NCBI GenBank assembly: GCA_033964015.1
Contig: CM066914.1
Span: forward strand, 33,091,492-33,155,491
DNA length: 64,000 nt
Source: Scolanthus callimorphus
Lineage: Eukaryota > Cnidaria > Anthozoa > Actiniaria > Edwardsiidae
Direction of reading: 5' to 3'
Positions 22,640 through 33,119 of the stretch are shown in pieces. Position numbers and translations under genes: made by a program. The stretch's first letter is position 1. Every line of letters begins with the position of its first letter. Under the pieces are notes generated by a model. The model was not told the origin of the DNA and did not search any database. It saw nothing but the letters and a program-made list of their open reading frames with translations.

Positions 22640-23280
22640 GACAAAGCAGGTGTTAGAAGAAGAAAAAGAACTGAAATGGAAGAGCAATTTTATCCTACGC
22701 TACTATATGAACTCTTCCACACCATAGAAATCAAAACCAAAATCAATTTACGTCAAATGGCCCCCTTGGATGCATCACAAGAATAATGTTACTAAAATTA
22801 ATAGAAAATGTCCGAAACATAGCAAAATTTTGTATGGGCGACCAAAACAGAACAAGAAGAGCTACTTTGCAAAATCACTCCGACCATCATGACAAGCCTT
22901 TGAACCCCCTCTTTGAACAAATAAGTGAAATTAAACAATCAAAATTAGGCAAAAATTAATGTATTTTTTTAAATTTATTGGAGTTTTGCCAAATGCAAAT
23001 CATTATTATTTCTTAGTTTACAGTTGACGCGGTTTCCATTGTTATTCGTAGGGAATTAACTCGGATAATGGCTCTCAACAAACTAAAAGTGGGGGAGGGA
23101 TTTGAATTCTCCAGGGAAAGGTTGGGGTTGATCAATAGAATAGAATTGAATTTCTAGGTAAATATATTGCTCATTATGGATTAATAGGTAAGTATATGGC
23201 TCATTATGGATTAATAGGTAAATATCTAGTTATTTACCTATGAATCCATAATAAGCCATATACTTACCTGTAAATCAATA
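22640..23280. other. Gene-free stretch
   Basis: AT-rich, with a short tandem/inverted set around TTACCTATGAATCCATAATA (23155-23280: TAGGTAAATAT..CATTATGGATTAATAGG repeated directly and then inverted). No gene seen. Confidence 0.4.
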
Positions 23281-23281
23281 A

Positions 23282-23433
23282 TGTGTGGTTCCAGAAAATA
23301 TCCCCCCCCCCGGAAGAGTGTTGAAAAGTGACCCCCCACCTCTCTGGAATTCCCGAAGAAAAATACAGTATTTGTATGGAAAATATATCCTTTCCTATTA
23401 TCCTTCCTATGGATAATTTCTGGAACCACACAA
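23282..23433. mobile_element. Foldback repeat family, copy 2
   Basis: Ends TGTGTGGTTCCAGAAAATAT and the inverted GATAATTTCTGGAACCACAC, an almost perfect pair, around ATACAGTATTTGTATGGAAA and CCCCCACC tracts. It is the cleanest copy of the family. Confidence 0.7.
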
Positions 23434-23439
23434 TAAGCC

Positions 23440-24780
23440 ATTTTTACCAAGACTTCAAGGGGCACTGTCACGTTTGTTTCATCAAAATATTTTAAAATAA
23501 GACAAGTGTTCTACAGAAACAACTCCGAACCTATATTCTGTTTCAAATTAGTCTTAAAAAGAAAAAGAAACTTGTTCAGCCTGTTCGAAAATCAAAAATG
23601 CCAATTAGCAATCCAATTCCATCCGCTCGATTATACACGAAAATACTCCAAATTTGTATTGATCTAGCAGCTGAAAGGTTAGGTATAAAACGTAGACCAT
23701 TATTTTGTTGATTTGTAGGGAGTTTGACTGCATTTAAGCTACTTAAAATGACCCCAAGTTAGACCAAATCCATGATAGACCATGACAGTTGCCCCTTTCA
23801 CAATGACTAATTCAATTATCAACCCAAACATTTAACTAGTGAATTCAAATCCATACACATACCCCGAGAAAAAAAACATCCAATAATCTCAGTTTATGCA
23901 TCTATGCTGACTGTCTGTCTATAACCAATATTTGCTTCTGATTATCCTTTATGCGAATCCCGTTGAACGCCACAAAACACGATTTCCGAGAACGCCTTCA
24001 CTTGAACCATATTGAGAAGCGTTTGTCCAGTCTACTTGCTTGGTCTCATTGCCCATAGAGTGTGTTTAAGACGTAAACCTGAAAATACAGATAAAATTAT
24101 GCCCAAGTTAATTGCATATCTAATCGTAGAGAGCAACCAACGAGCGCAAAATACCTGAAACTTGCCTTCAGTTTCTCCATCTTGAATCAGTTCCATCCGT
24201 TTTGCTAGACAGAACGTTATGCAAATTGAGCTGTAAAAGCTGTAAGCTGTCAGGGCGTGGTACAAATGAAAATAACCAGTAAGGACGTAGTTGCTTTTGT
24301 CTCTATTATTTTCGTTCTACAAAGGAGTTCTTTTGTCTGTAGTCTATTATCCTCGTTCTTTGTGTTGAGGTAGGGTATTGTTGTACTATCCAACCAGAGA
24401 GGAGCTTTACGCAGCTACGTACCGACCAAAATAACAGCGCTTTAATGAGTTGCGCTTTTACAAAAGGCCGCTTGATTGATTGGACTGGCTGTTGTACGAA
24501 AACAAAAGACGTAATTCGTGTTTGGAAACCTTTGTCAATCATAGTTGAATAAAAGTTGTCATTCATTTTCTTCAGCATCACAACTTTATTGCGCATGGTA
24601 AAAATTAATTGCAATGAGTTTCTCTGGGAACCCACTTCTATGAAAGCAGCTAAATAACTAACAATAGTTCCTATTGGAATCCGCTATCTTTTTCAATTGT
24701 AAACTGTACTCCTTTTCAAAACTGTTAATTCAATGAGAAGAATGCATTTCATTTGTCCCTGTTTTCTGAAAACCTTGTAA
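23440..24780. other. Gene-free stretch
   Basis: AT-rich DNA without a supportable gene or element; the short open frames here look random. Confidence 0.4.
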
Positions 24781-24790
24781 ACTGTAAACT

Positions 24791-24902
24791 AAGTCCGTTA
24801 ATTACCTCGATTCTTGGCAATAACCCCAATACATCCCTCGGGCCTACGGCCCTTGGATGTATTGGGGTTATTGCCTCGAATCTCGGTAATTAACTCTAAC
24901 TT
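24791..24902. repeat. Hairpin MITE
   Basis: Arms AAGTCCGTTAATTACCTCGA..GGATGT and the inverted ..CGGTAATTAACTCTAACTT flank a central GGGCCTACGGCCC. The inner arm AATAACCCCAATACATCC is exact. Pairing extends outward into ACTGTAAACT/AGTTACAGT-like flanks. Confidence 0.8.
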
Positions 24903-24904
24903 AC

Positions 24905-25310
24905 AGTTCAAATAAAAAATATATCTAAGTATATATCCTTGTAGGGGGATTTACTGTAACTCCAGTGAGCAATGGTTTAAATCCAGTTTTAAGCATTGTT
25001 CTGGTAGGGAGCATTCATTATTTATGCCAGGGGGTGGGCTGGCAAGATTCTTCATTCAGCCCAAAAAAAACCTTGACCCCCTTCAAGGTATCAATAAAAA
25101 CCTCCAAACCCCTTTAGGCAATTTTTATGATAATGATAGCCCCCTCCCCCCTTTAGATCAGGAAGAAATGTTGGGACATCTAGATACCAAGTAGACAACA
25201 ACCAGTATTTTTAAGACATTTCCTTTTTTTTTCCACATTTCCTGAGACATTTCCTGATGTGTGCATAAAGAGTTTGTTGTAATTTTACAGGTGTGTAACC
25301 TCTTCACAGG
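24905..25310. other. Gene-free stretch with CCCC-rich repeat
   Basis: 24998-25160 resembles a GC-rich mobile repeat (CAGGGGGTGGGCTGGC, CCTTGACCCCCTTCAAGG, CCAAACCCCTTTAGG). No gene. Confidence 0.35.
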
Positions 25311-25319
25311 AAAAAATTA

Positions 25320-25960
25320 CAGAAAAACATCAATGGTTATTTTAAAACCATTAATGGGATTTACCAAATTCCCATTATCTGTAGCAGTAGCCATCCATGG
25401 GAATTGCAAAACATTAACGGTATTTGTGAAAAACCCATTCTATGAAAGATTAAAAACGACCCTGGTGAAATGCACAACAAAAAACGTTAATGTTTTTAGT
25501 AACATACATTAATGTATTAAGTCTAAAACCCATATTGTTGCAGTAAAACCATTCATGGGTAAATGCAATAATAAAATACATGAATGGTTTCAACAAAATA
25601 CATTTATGTTAGTCTAAAACCCATTATTTGATGTTGTAAAAAACAATGACATGAAAACATTGCTGAAAAAGGGTTTTTGAATTTCCTATCCTATTTTAAT
25701 AAACAGAGAATTGAATGTATTTGCCCTTATATTAGTTTCCAAAATCATTACATTGAAAGAATCCCATGAGTGAAAATTGTAGAAACCATAAATAGCAGTT
25801 GCCTTAATAACCATTGATTGTCGACAAACCCATTTATTTTAGCTTCTCCAGGAAATCCCATGGATTTCAGTGGAAAGTGCATACTACATATTGATGGTTT
25901 TTGTGATCATCAATTGATAACTATTTTTTCATTCATGGAAAGTTAGAACATATGGAAATT
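25320..25960. repeat. Array of short interrupted palindromes
   Basis: A run of small inverted pairs built from CCATTAATGG, CCCATT/AATGGG and CATGAATGG words: TGGTTATTTTAAAACCA, AATGGGATTTACC..AAATTCCCATT, AACCATTCATGG..CATGAATGGTT, and CATTAATG. Each hairpin spans about 20-45 bases, and the block recurs for over 600 bases without coding. Confidence 0.55.
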
Positions 25961-26196
25961 AGAAAAATTTGGTGTTTTAGACATAATGTACATTGAAACA
26001 TAGTGTGAAGGAGGGGTCATAGCACATGCCAATATTGTTGACTGCATCAGTCACAATTTTCATGAGTCTTTGCATATTTTACTGACCAGGCACACATTCA
26101 AAATACCCACAGTGCCACTCACCACAAACCTCTCCTGCATTTTTTCTGCTTACAACAGTAACCGGTTGCAAAGCAGCAGCTGATGTCAGTTTTCCT

Positions 26197-26964
26197 TCAA
26201 GATAAATAGTTGCTGTCCCACCAGCGACCATCATGCCATTCTCCAAAATCCAGGCCAATTAGGGAGTCCAATTGTACAAGATCCCTAGCACGGCCGCCTG
26301 ACTCAGGCTTATAGAGATTTCTAGCATATCTGGTGGAAGCCAGTTCATCTTTGGTATAGTACACCACATGAATTGTTTTAACATGTTCCTGGACTGAAAG
26401 TACTTTTGCCAGCCATGGAGTATCAAGGTCCCCCTCAATAAGAACCATGTCATTGACAATGGGATAGAAGGGAAGGATGACACAGCCATGGTCAGCTGGT
26501 AATCTTGGTCGTAAGAAGTCCACCACTATTGAACGGGATGGTTGGTCATTGCAGGGAAACAGGATAACTTTCCTGATAATTCTGGCAACATCAGCCGTTA
26601 GCTTGTCAGTAACTACTGGATAAGTTACAATCTTGTAGCCTGTGTTTTCATCTACAGCTGGATTCCCATCTTCATCTTCTGCAAACTGTAATTTCTGGGC
26701 CTCAACAAATCTATGAAAAATGCCATCAATGACAACACACAAGAACTGCAGTATTACAGAAATGCATGGCAAGTCATTGTCCTCCAAAATTATTACGTTT
26801 TCTCCTTTGCGGTAGAGCATTCCACCTTTGTGCTGTGCATGTGAAGGATGAAGACAACTTATTAAGGTATATGCAGGCTCTTGTAATATGTCAGAATTTC
26901 TAAAACAAGGGTTTGTTGCACCTTTCGCAACTGACTCGAGTACAACAACATTCAAAACATTCAT
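26197..26964 (-). pseudogene. C-terminal part of a second CACTA-type transposase
   Basis: Minus-strand frame with first ATG at 26964 (MNVLNVVVLESVAKG); a splice acceptor-like CTAAAATCCAG lies just upstream, so this may be a last exon. Residues ~100-255 align in layout with the tail of the gene at 5528-8925: VVDFLRPRLP versus VVDYQRPALT, ILPFYPIVNDMVLIEGD versus PCYPEVGDMLYIQGE, LDTPWLAKVLSV versus TWFGHVKAV, then YARNLYKP versus PGRHLYV and SLIGLDFGEWHDGRWW versus SILGIADGQW. This supports a shared predicted barrel domain. The transposase core is absent from the flanking sequence, so it is a fragment or a domesticated tail. Confidence 0.6.
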
Positions 26965-26989
26965 TTGCGAAAACTGGATTTTAGCCAAG

Positions 26990-28125
26990 ATGCGTTGCTA
27001 ATGGCGCATTTCTCAGCGCATTGTGGTTGAAATAGCAAATGATAACCTTTGTTATATAAAACCATTCGTAAAACGGGCACGCTATTTCGGACAAAGTGTG
27101 GGTTTTTTTCCATTACAACGTTAAATGATAAATTTAAAATCTATTACGCGACAATTTTCTCCGAAATTTGATTGTAAAATTCTCACGCGATCTGCCGGGT
27201 TTTTTTTTCACGCGTATAATTTCGACCGCGCAAATCTGCCGGGTTTTTTTTACGAATTTGAACTAAAAAAAATCCCCCGAAATTTGTCCCTTTTTTTCGC
27301 GGCCTGCCAGAAGCCCTGATTAACAGATATTAACATTTTAAATATTCATCGTTCCGTGCTCTGAAGAAGGAGCTTTGCTCCAAAAACGATTAGCAATTGA
27401 AACCTGATACTGGCTCTACTGGTTGCCAAAACCTGTTGTGCCTGGGAACTTTGTTATGCATGTGAGCAGAGAAAATCCCTTGCATTTTCTAGCAAACTGC
27501 CTAATAAATAAAATGTCTTAGCCTGATCTCTGTTGACAAAAAATGACATTACCAGATGATTAAAAGAGTGGAAAATGCTTTTGTCTTTCAGCGGGCTGTG
27601 ATGCTGGCTTTATTATCATGATACAATGTTACAGTCAATCATTATTGATTTCTGTCTATGATTTCAAGCCAATGCACACCCCTTTTCAACAAAAACGTTT
27701 TCACCAAAACACATGTAGTCTCATCCACAAAGCTAAGCTTCAAATATTGAGTTAATTAAATCTAATTTTCGATAGTCAAAGAGAGAGTTGCTGAATGAAT
27801 CACAGGGGACTGAAACATGATTCCAATGTGTATTTGCAATTCTCTTATTGCAAGTACAAGGGATATGAAGTATAGATAGAGTAGTTTAAATATGATATCC
27901 TAGCGATTTCAATGGAGAACATGCGCCCTAAGAAAAGAGACGAGCAAAGCACTCAATTTTGGAACTAACTTACTTTAAAACTTACCTGAATATCGTATCT
28001 TTTCTTCTTGAAGGAATCTTGATGCCAAAGCATTTCTGTCGTTAGAAACTTATTCAGCTCCAAGGATGTCCTTGAGAAGAGAGTCGTACATTGTTCTTTC
28101 CATGTACAAGTATTGAGTTTTGTCC
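26990..28125. other. Gene-free stretch with an orphan hAT terminus
   Basis: 27298-27318 reads GCGGCCTGCCAGAAGCCCTG, the complement of a CAGGGCTTCTGGCAGG end resembling the TIR at 10709. AT-rich sequence before it (27120-27300) has repeated CTGCCGGGTTTTTTT units typical of that family's subterminal region. The matching left end was not found. The rest (27320-28125) has no gene. Confidence 0.45.
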
Positions 28126-28135
28126 TAACACTAAC

Positions 28136-28743
28136 CGGCAGGTCCAAAATGCATACTGAAAAATGCATACCGGAAAATGCATACCAGGTCTCTTCTCTCT
28201 GAAAACTCATAAGAACAGTTTTATTTCATCGTGTGACGGTATGGCTAGCACATAAATTATATTACAACACTGACAAACTGCGGTAAAAGGCAGAAATATG
28301 CAGTTAAAGAATTTCGAAGTGTCAGGATGCCGTTACTATGTAGACGGTTGTTTTATCGTTTACATCTCAAGGGGTTTCATTTTCATCTCCGATCTTGCAC
28401 GCAACTTTAAGGAATTTCCATAGAAAAGAAACGATTTGATTCTTTTAGCGCTAATTAAGAGAAAACTGGAATCCTTGAGTCTGAGTAAGAATTGTCTTAG
28501 CGAGGAAACTAAACTTGTTGCTTTGAAGCTACGAAATTTGCATTTCGGCCATTGGTTTTTCTTTGCAGCCTGCTACTCTTTTTGAGCAGTCGCCTACTTC
28601 AAAACATTATATCGGGAAATGAAAATCTATCGGGGATGTAAAGATCTATCGGGCCAGTGACAATCCATTTGCATTTTCCGGTCTGCATTTTCCAGTCTGC
28701 ATTTTCCGGTCTGCATTTTCTGGTATGCATTTTGGACCTGCCA
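28136..28743. mobile_element. Nonautonomous element with 10-bp target duplication
   Basis: 608 bp between direct repeats TAACACTAAC (28126-28135 and 28744-28753). Ends CGGCAGGTCCAAAATGCATA and the inverted ATGCATTTTGGACCTGCCA. Each end continues as a tandem of ~15-bp units: GAAAATGCATACCG on the left and TCTGCATTTTCCGG on the right. The 9-10 bp duplication suggests a MULE-type transposase mobilises it. No coding inside. Confidence 0.8.
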
Positions 28744-28754
28744 TAACACTAACA

Positions 28755-29371
28755 GTCCGAGCGACATGTTTTCTTTTCATGAACAAGCCAACTGCAAAGG
28801 CTGGCTAAATTCCGTGAGAATTGCGTGTCTATGACAATTTAATTTATTCCCTGTTGGGCTGTAACAAAGCTGCAAAATATTTTCCTTGCTTTTGTATTAT
28901 CTAGAATGATTCAAAGCTTGATTTTAAACCTCGTTGTTCCTGTTATGATCATCCGGGCTGTAAACCACTTTATCGATTACTCATCCTTCCCTGATCCCAT
29001 TACATTCTGCCAGCAACCAACCAAAGACAGGTAACCCAAAGGCTTCATGTATCTTTTCCGAACATCTCCGAAAGTTCTTTCAAAGTTTTGTGCTACAAGA
29101 AACTGCAGATGGCGGACGAAATCTTGACTTGCACAAGGGCTGCAGCCAAGGTGAATATGGCAACCCATGGCAACACACCATGTACGCACTCAGAAATAAG
29201 CCGACGGTATGAAGACCAGCGGCTGTCCAACGGAAAATACAACCACTCGAATACAGCTCGAAGGGTTACTTTTATTCATTTTGTTTTATTTTCACACATT
29301 AGCCTATGGGGCTCCACAGGAGTTCCGCTATAATTGGTACCAATTTATTAGTCGGTATAGGTCTAGGTGAG
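28755..29371. other. Gene-free stretch
   Basis: No coding region could be supported between the two copies of the MULE-like element. Confidence 0.35.
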
Positions 29372-30546
29372 ACTGAAAATGCATACCAGTACTCTGGGTC
29401 TCTTCTCTCTGGAAACTCAAAAGAACAGTTTTATTTCATCGTATGGCTAGTACATAGATTATATTATTACAACATTGACAAACTGCAGTAAAAGGCAGAA
29501 ATATGCAGTTAAATAATTTTGAACTGTCAAGGATGTTGTTACTATGTGGGGGGTTGTTTTATCTTTTACATCTCCTGCTCCAACAAAGGGCTAAGGCAGG
29601 GGTCGCACATGGCAAACTTGGCCAATTCTTTGCGGTCAGAATTTGCTAGAAAAGTTAATTTCCTAATGCGACCATCACTTTGCCAGCGAACTAACTAAAT
29701 ATTTGCCGCAGCTAACCAAACACAAAGATGCCGACGAGCAGCCTTTGGGCTGTCTTTTTCGGCAAAGTTTGGTAGAACAAAAGAATTTGCTGTCAATCAA
29801 ATAAAAACCATACATAGACAAGAGCAGAAATAACAACAGCGGCAAATTATTTCACGCTAGAGCGACCACAATCTTTGGAGCAAAACACTTTGCCTTGAAT
29901 TTTGCGGCAATTTTGTTGCTGGGAAATTCTGTGGCAAAGTTGAAAACTTTGCCAAGTGTGTCAGCAAAACACCATTTCCCCATGGCGTTTAACATAAATC
30001 GCAACCTTCGGTTGTTGTCCACATCTCAAGGGGGTATTATTTTCTCCAATCTTACATGCAAATTTCAGGAATTTCCATAGAAAAGAAATAGAAAATGCCC
30101 TTTGCTAATTAACGGAAGAAAACTACAACTATGATTCAGTATGATTTATTAGCTGTGCTTGATACAAAATATCAATATCAAAACAAGCCGGCGACCACCG
30201 GAGCTCCAGTGGCTTCATTTAATCGCCGGCTACTTTTTGCAGAGTGTGAGAAACAAAAAAGTTTTAACCTTATTGTTTGCGAAAATAAAATAAAAAATGG
30301 AATCCTTAAATTGTGCTAAAAAAATTGTGCTCCATGCATGACTCAGATTTGGCTAGGTGAGGAAACTTATTAACTTGTTGCTTTGAAGCTAAGAAATTTG
30401 CATGTCGACATCAGTATTTTTTGCAGCCAGCTACTTTCACGCTCTTTTTGAGCAGTCGTCTACTTCAAAACATTCTATCAGGGATATTTAAAAAAAATCT
30501 ATGCGGCAAGGTCTGCATTTTCTGGTATGCATTTTGCACCTGCCGA
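29372..30546. mobile_element. Second copy of the MULE-like nonautonomous element, interrupted
   Basis: Starts with GAAAATGCATACCAG and continues as in the 28136 copy (GTCTCTTCTCTCTG, AAGAACAGTTTTATTTCATC, AGTAAAAGGCAGAAATATGC). It ends with TCTGCATTTTCTGGTATGCA and GCACCTGCC. A ~440-bp insert at about 29577-30018 splits it. The insert's ends resemble the hammerhead/Penelope-associated sequence at 31409-31530 (AACAAAGGGCTAA; GTCAGCAAAACAC; GGCGTTTAACATAAATC), and within it is a further GGGGTCGCACATGGCAAA-type repeat. Confidence 0.65.
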
Positions 30547-31400
30547 TTTCTTAGTAGTTTACTCCCCTAGCAAGCATCCACTCCTTATAAAATTATGCAC
30601 TAGTCAGTGGAAAGCCCCGCACCCCCCTACTCAGATAATAGCATGGGTTTAATTTGGTTTTAGATTGCTTTAAGAAGCTATGGTATGTGGGGGATTACTG
30701 GTATTTAGATCCTGGATGCTGCGGTGGGGACGGTGGGTGGGGGTTTGGATTTTGTGGCACTTGGCTAAATCGCCAACAATGTTTCCCTGTGAATAAAACT
30801 GTTATTTAATGTTCCACACAGTTCTTTATTGATGTAACTAAGCAAAATTTAAAAAAAACGCAGACACGGTTTTTAAGGAACACCTTTAAGGATTTCAAAA
30901 ATGTGTTACTTGGAAGTCAAGGTCAAGCAGTTCGGCGGCGATAGCTCTTGAAAGTGTCAAACCCACATTTTTAATAAAACCTTCAAAAAATGATATTAAT
31001 GAAAAAGTTATTTCTTTTTGCAATAGCCCGCTAGTCCATTCTATAAGCTTTCCAACGATATATAGGTTGACATGTTTTGGTTAAACTAAGGAGGTGTATG
31101 ATTGTTTTTCCGAGGAGGTGCACGAAGGTTCTCAGTAACCTTAAAATACAAAAAAGGAAGCAATTATTAAAATTTTCTTTTGCATGCTTTAGGAATCTCA
31201 ACAACCTTCAAGGAAAAGGATATGATTGCTATTTCCTCAACAAACAATATACTGTGTGTATGCTGCTATGGAAAACTCTCAAATGAGAACAGCTTCTCAT
31301 TTGTATAGACCCTTATCACGTTAATATGGATTAATGACGTGTAGGACGTACATATCCCTTGCTGCAATATCTATAGCAAGTGTCTGTTATGATTAGTGCT
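30547..31400. other. Gene-free stretch
   Basis: No gene. A G-rich patch (GTGGGGACGGTGGGTGGGGG) lies near 30725. Confidence 0.35.
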
Positions 31401-31408
31401 GCCACCTC

Positions 31409-31448
31409 TTTGCTCCGACGAAGGGCTAACGCTCGAAACGTCAGCAAA
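31409..31448 (+). ncRNA. Hammerhead-like ribozyme motif
   Basis: Stem I arms TTTGCT (31409) and AGCAAA (31443) pair exactly. Between them lie CCGACGA (core, consensus CTGANGA), a stem II hairpin GGGC-TAAC-GCTC, GAAA and CGTC with predicted cleavage after C31442. One core base differs (C for U4) and there is an extra A before stem II, so activity may be lost. Such minimal type I hammerheads are known from Penelope-like retroelements of metazoans. A Penelope-like RT lies 1.7 kb downstream, though it is not necessarily the same element. The following ~90 bases match 29958-30015. Confidence 0.5.
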
Positions 31449-31709
31449 ACACAATTTTTCCACGGCGTTTAACATAAATCTCAACCTTTGGTTGTTGTTG
31501 TTCATGTTCACGTCTCCGCCGACGCAGACCACCTAGTTTTCCTGTAAAACTAGTCATACCATTGCCACAGGAGGATGTTGTTGAGAGACAGTTTATTGTC
31601 TCATGCTCAGGAGCCAAACATGTTTCTCTATATACTTTGTAGTACCTATTAGCTAAGCTTCTAGTACATTGCTGCATGTGAACAATGTCATTTGATATGA
31701 ATCTAAACA

Positions 31710-32870
31710 TCCACTAATTTATTTAATTTTTTAATAAATTAATCAGAGGCGCTTCATTAAAAGAACTAATAAAGCTAACACCTTACCTTATTCTCATATA
31801 ATTCTCTCTTATTCCCTTAGGGGTCATTCCATAATTTCAGAATTATAAATGCCTTTAAATTCTTTCAAAATGCAATCATTATCCTATAATAAGGCTTCAA
31901 GGAGCTTAATAGCCCTGTCATACCAAACACAGGGACTCTTTTCAGATCCTCTTTTTTCATTGCCTGCGCCTTGATTTTTTTTTTTTATGTGTTGAGGACA
32001 TTATGAAAGAGAACAACCATCTTTTTGAATTAGTTTTGTCATGATTTTAGAAACTTTTATTATAAATAATGAAGTTTCTTTTTTGGGGAATTATCCAAAT
32101 ATCATTGTGCTACGGTCGAAAAAATCAGCATTCATTGCTTTGGAAGATTTTACAAATAATAGAATGCATTTGCAGACATTACAGCAATTATTGCGGACAT
32201 TACACTTTTTGGGATAGCAATTTTTAAACTTCTTTGTTGGTACCATATGTTGAAGGAAAGTTTTCTGCTTTGTTTTAAAATAAGCATCAGGGGTTCCACT
32301 AAACATTTTAACATTTAAAAGAATTAATACTGCACATGTAAATTATTTGAAAGCATGAATTTTGTTAAAAAAAATTTGTGCAAAATTAAAAAAATTCCAG
32401 ATTGATTTATTTTTTAGATTTTTTAATTGATAAACTTGCTAGAAGCCTATGCCAATTGATTTAAGCCATGATTGGTCCCTTTTTTTCAGTAGTATGCTTT
32501 ATGTTAGATAATAATTTTTCCATTTTTTGATGTTCAATTGTAGATCCATATTATTGTACTATTTGTTCACATGTATATGACCTATTTCAATAAAGGTTGC
32601 TTTGGGCTTTGGTTGCAAAAGCGCAGAGAACAATGTAATTTTTTGCTTCAGTGACCACCAAACAACGGGTTTCTAAGAGTTGGTTTTCACTTACAACATA
32701 AGCTTAAGGATAAGCATAAGGATCAAACCAGTGGTGGACACAGGATTTTGCTAAGGGGGGTTCAGTCTCTTCTACACTCTTTCGAAGTAGATACAGGTGA
32801 TATATTAAGGAGAGCTTGTCTGCCAGCGGTCAGTGTATCACAGACCTGCTAAGACAGACTTTTGGTTATT
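31710..32870. other. Gene-free AT-rich stretch
   Basis: No supportable gene or element. Around 32690 a TTTTCACTTACAAC..ATAAGGATCAAA segment recurs at about 33106-33138, probably a fragment of a short dispersed repeat. Confidence 0.4.
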
Positions 32871-33077
32871 TCACTTTTTTTTATTAATATCCTGAAATTG
32901 TTTTATTGGTTTGTACAGCAGTTTGGCTGATTTACGGGTTTTGACCCCAATCTCCATGTTTTTATGTTGTTTAATGGCCATTGAAGATCCAGATTTTGAC
33001 TTCTGAGGGGTTGGCAAGTCTGGCATGACAATAAAATCCTTATTCTGATGCTCACGGAACTCCTCTGGATCTGCCAA
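32871..33077 (-). CDS. Possible terminal exon, unrecognised
   Basis: Minus-strand frame reading ADPEEFREHQNKDFIVMPDL followed by TPQKSKSGSS and ending DINKKK at a stop. It is preceded by TTTGCATTGGCAG, a fair splice acceptor. The composition looks coding, but no domain is recognised and no partner exon was found; the neighbouring Penelope-like RT begins on the opposite strand. Confidence 0.25.
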   Translation of the reverse strand: MADPEEFREHQNKDFIVMPDLPTPQKSKSGSSMAIKQHKNMEIGVKTRKSAKLLYKPIKQFQDINKKK

Positions 33078-33119
33078 TGCAAACTAAGTATTTTCTTTAA
33101 TGCTGTTTTCACTTATAAG

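Noticed and set aside
27357..27405. Second hammerhead-like motif (CTGAAGAAGGAGC..GCTCC)
   Set aside because: It has a stem II and a CTGAAGA core, but lacks the GAAA and a clear cleavage site and stem I.
31441..31710. 89-codon minus-strand frame (RRRRREHEQQQ)
   Set aside because: Overlaps the hammerhead-associated repeat, and no splice or domain support was found.
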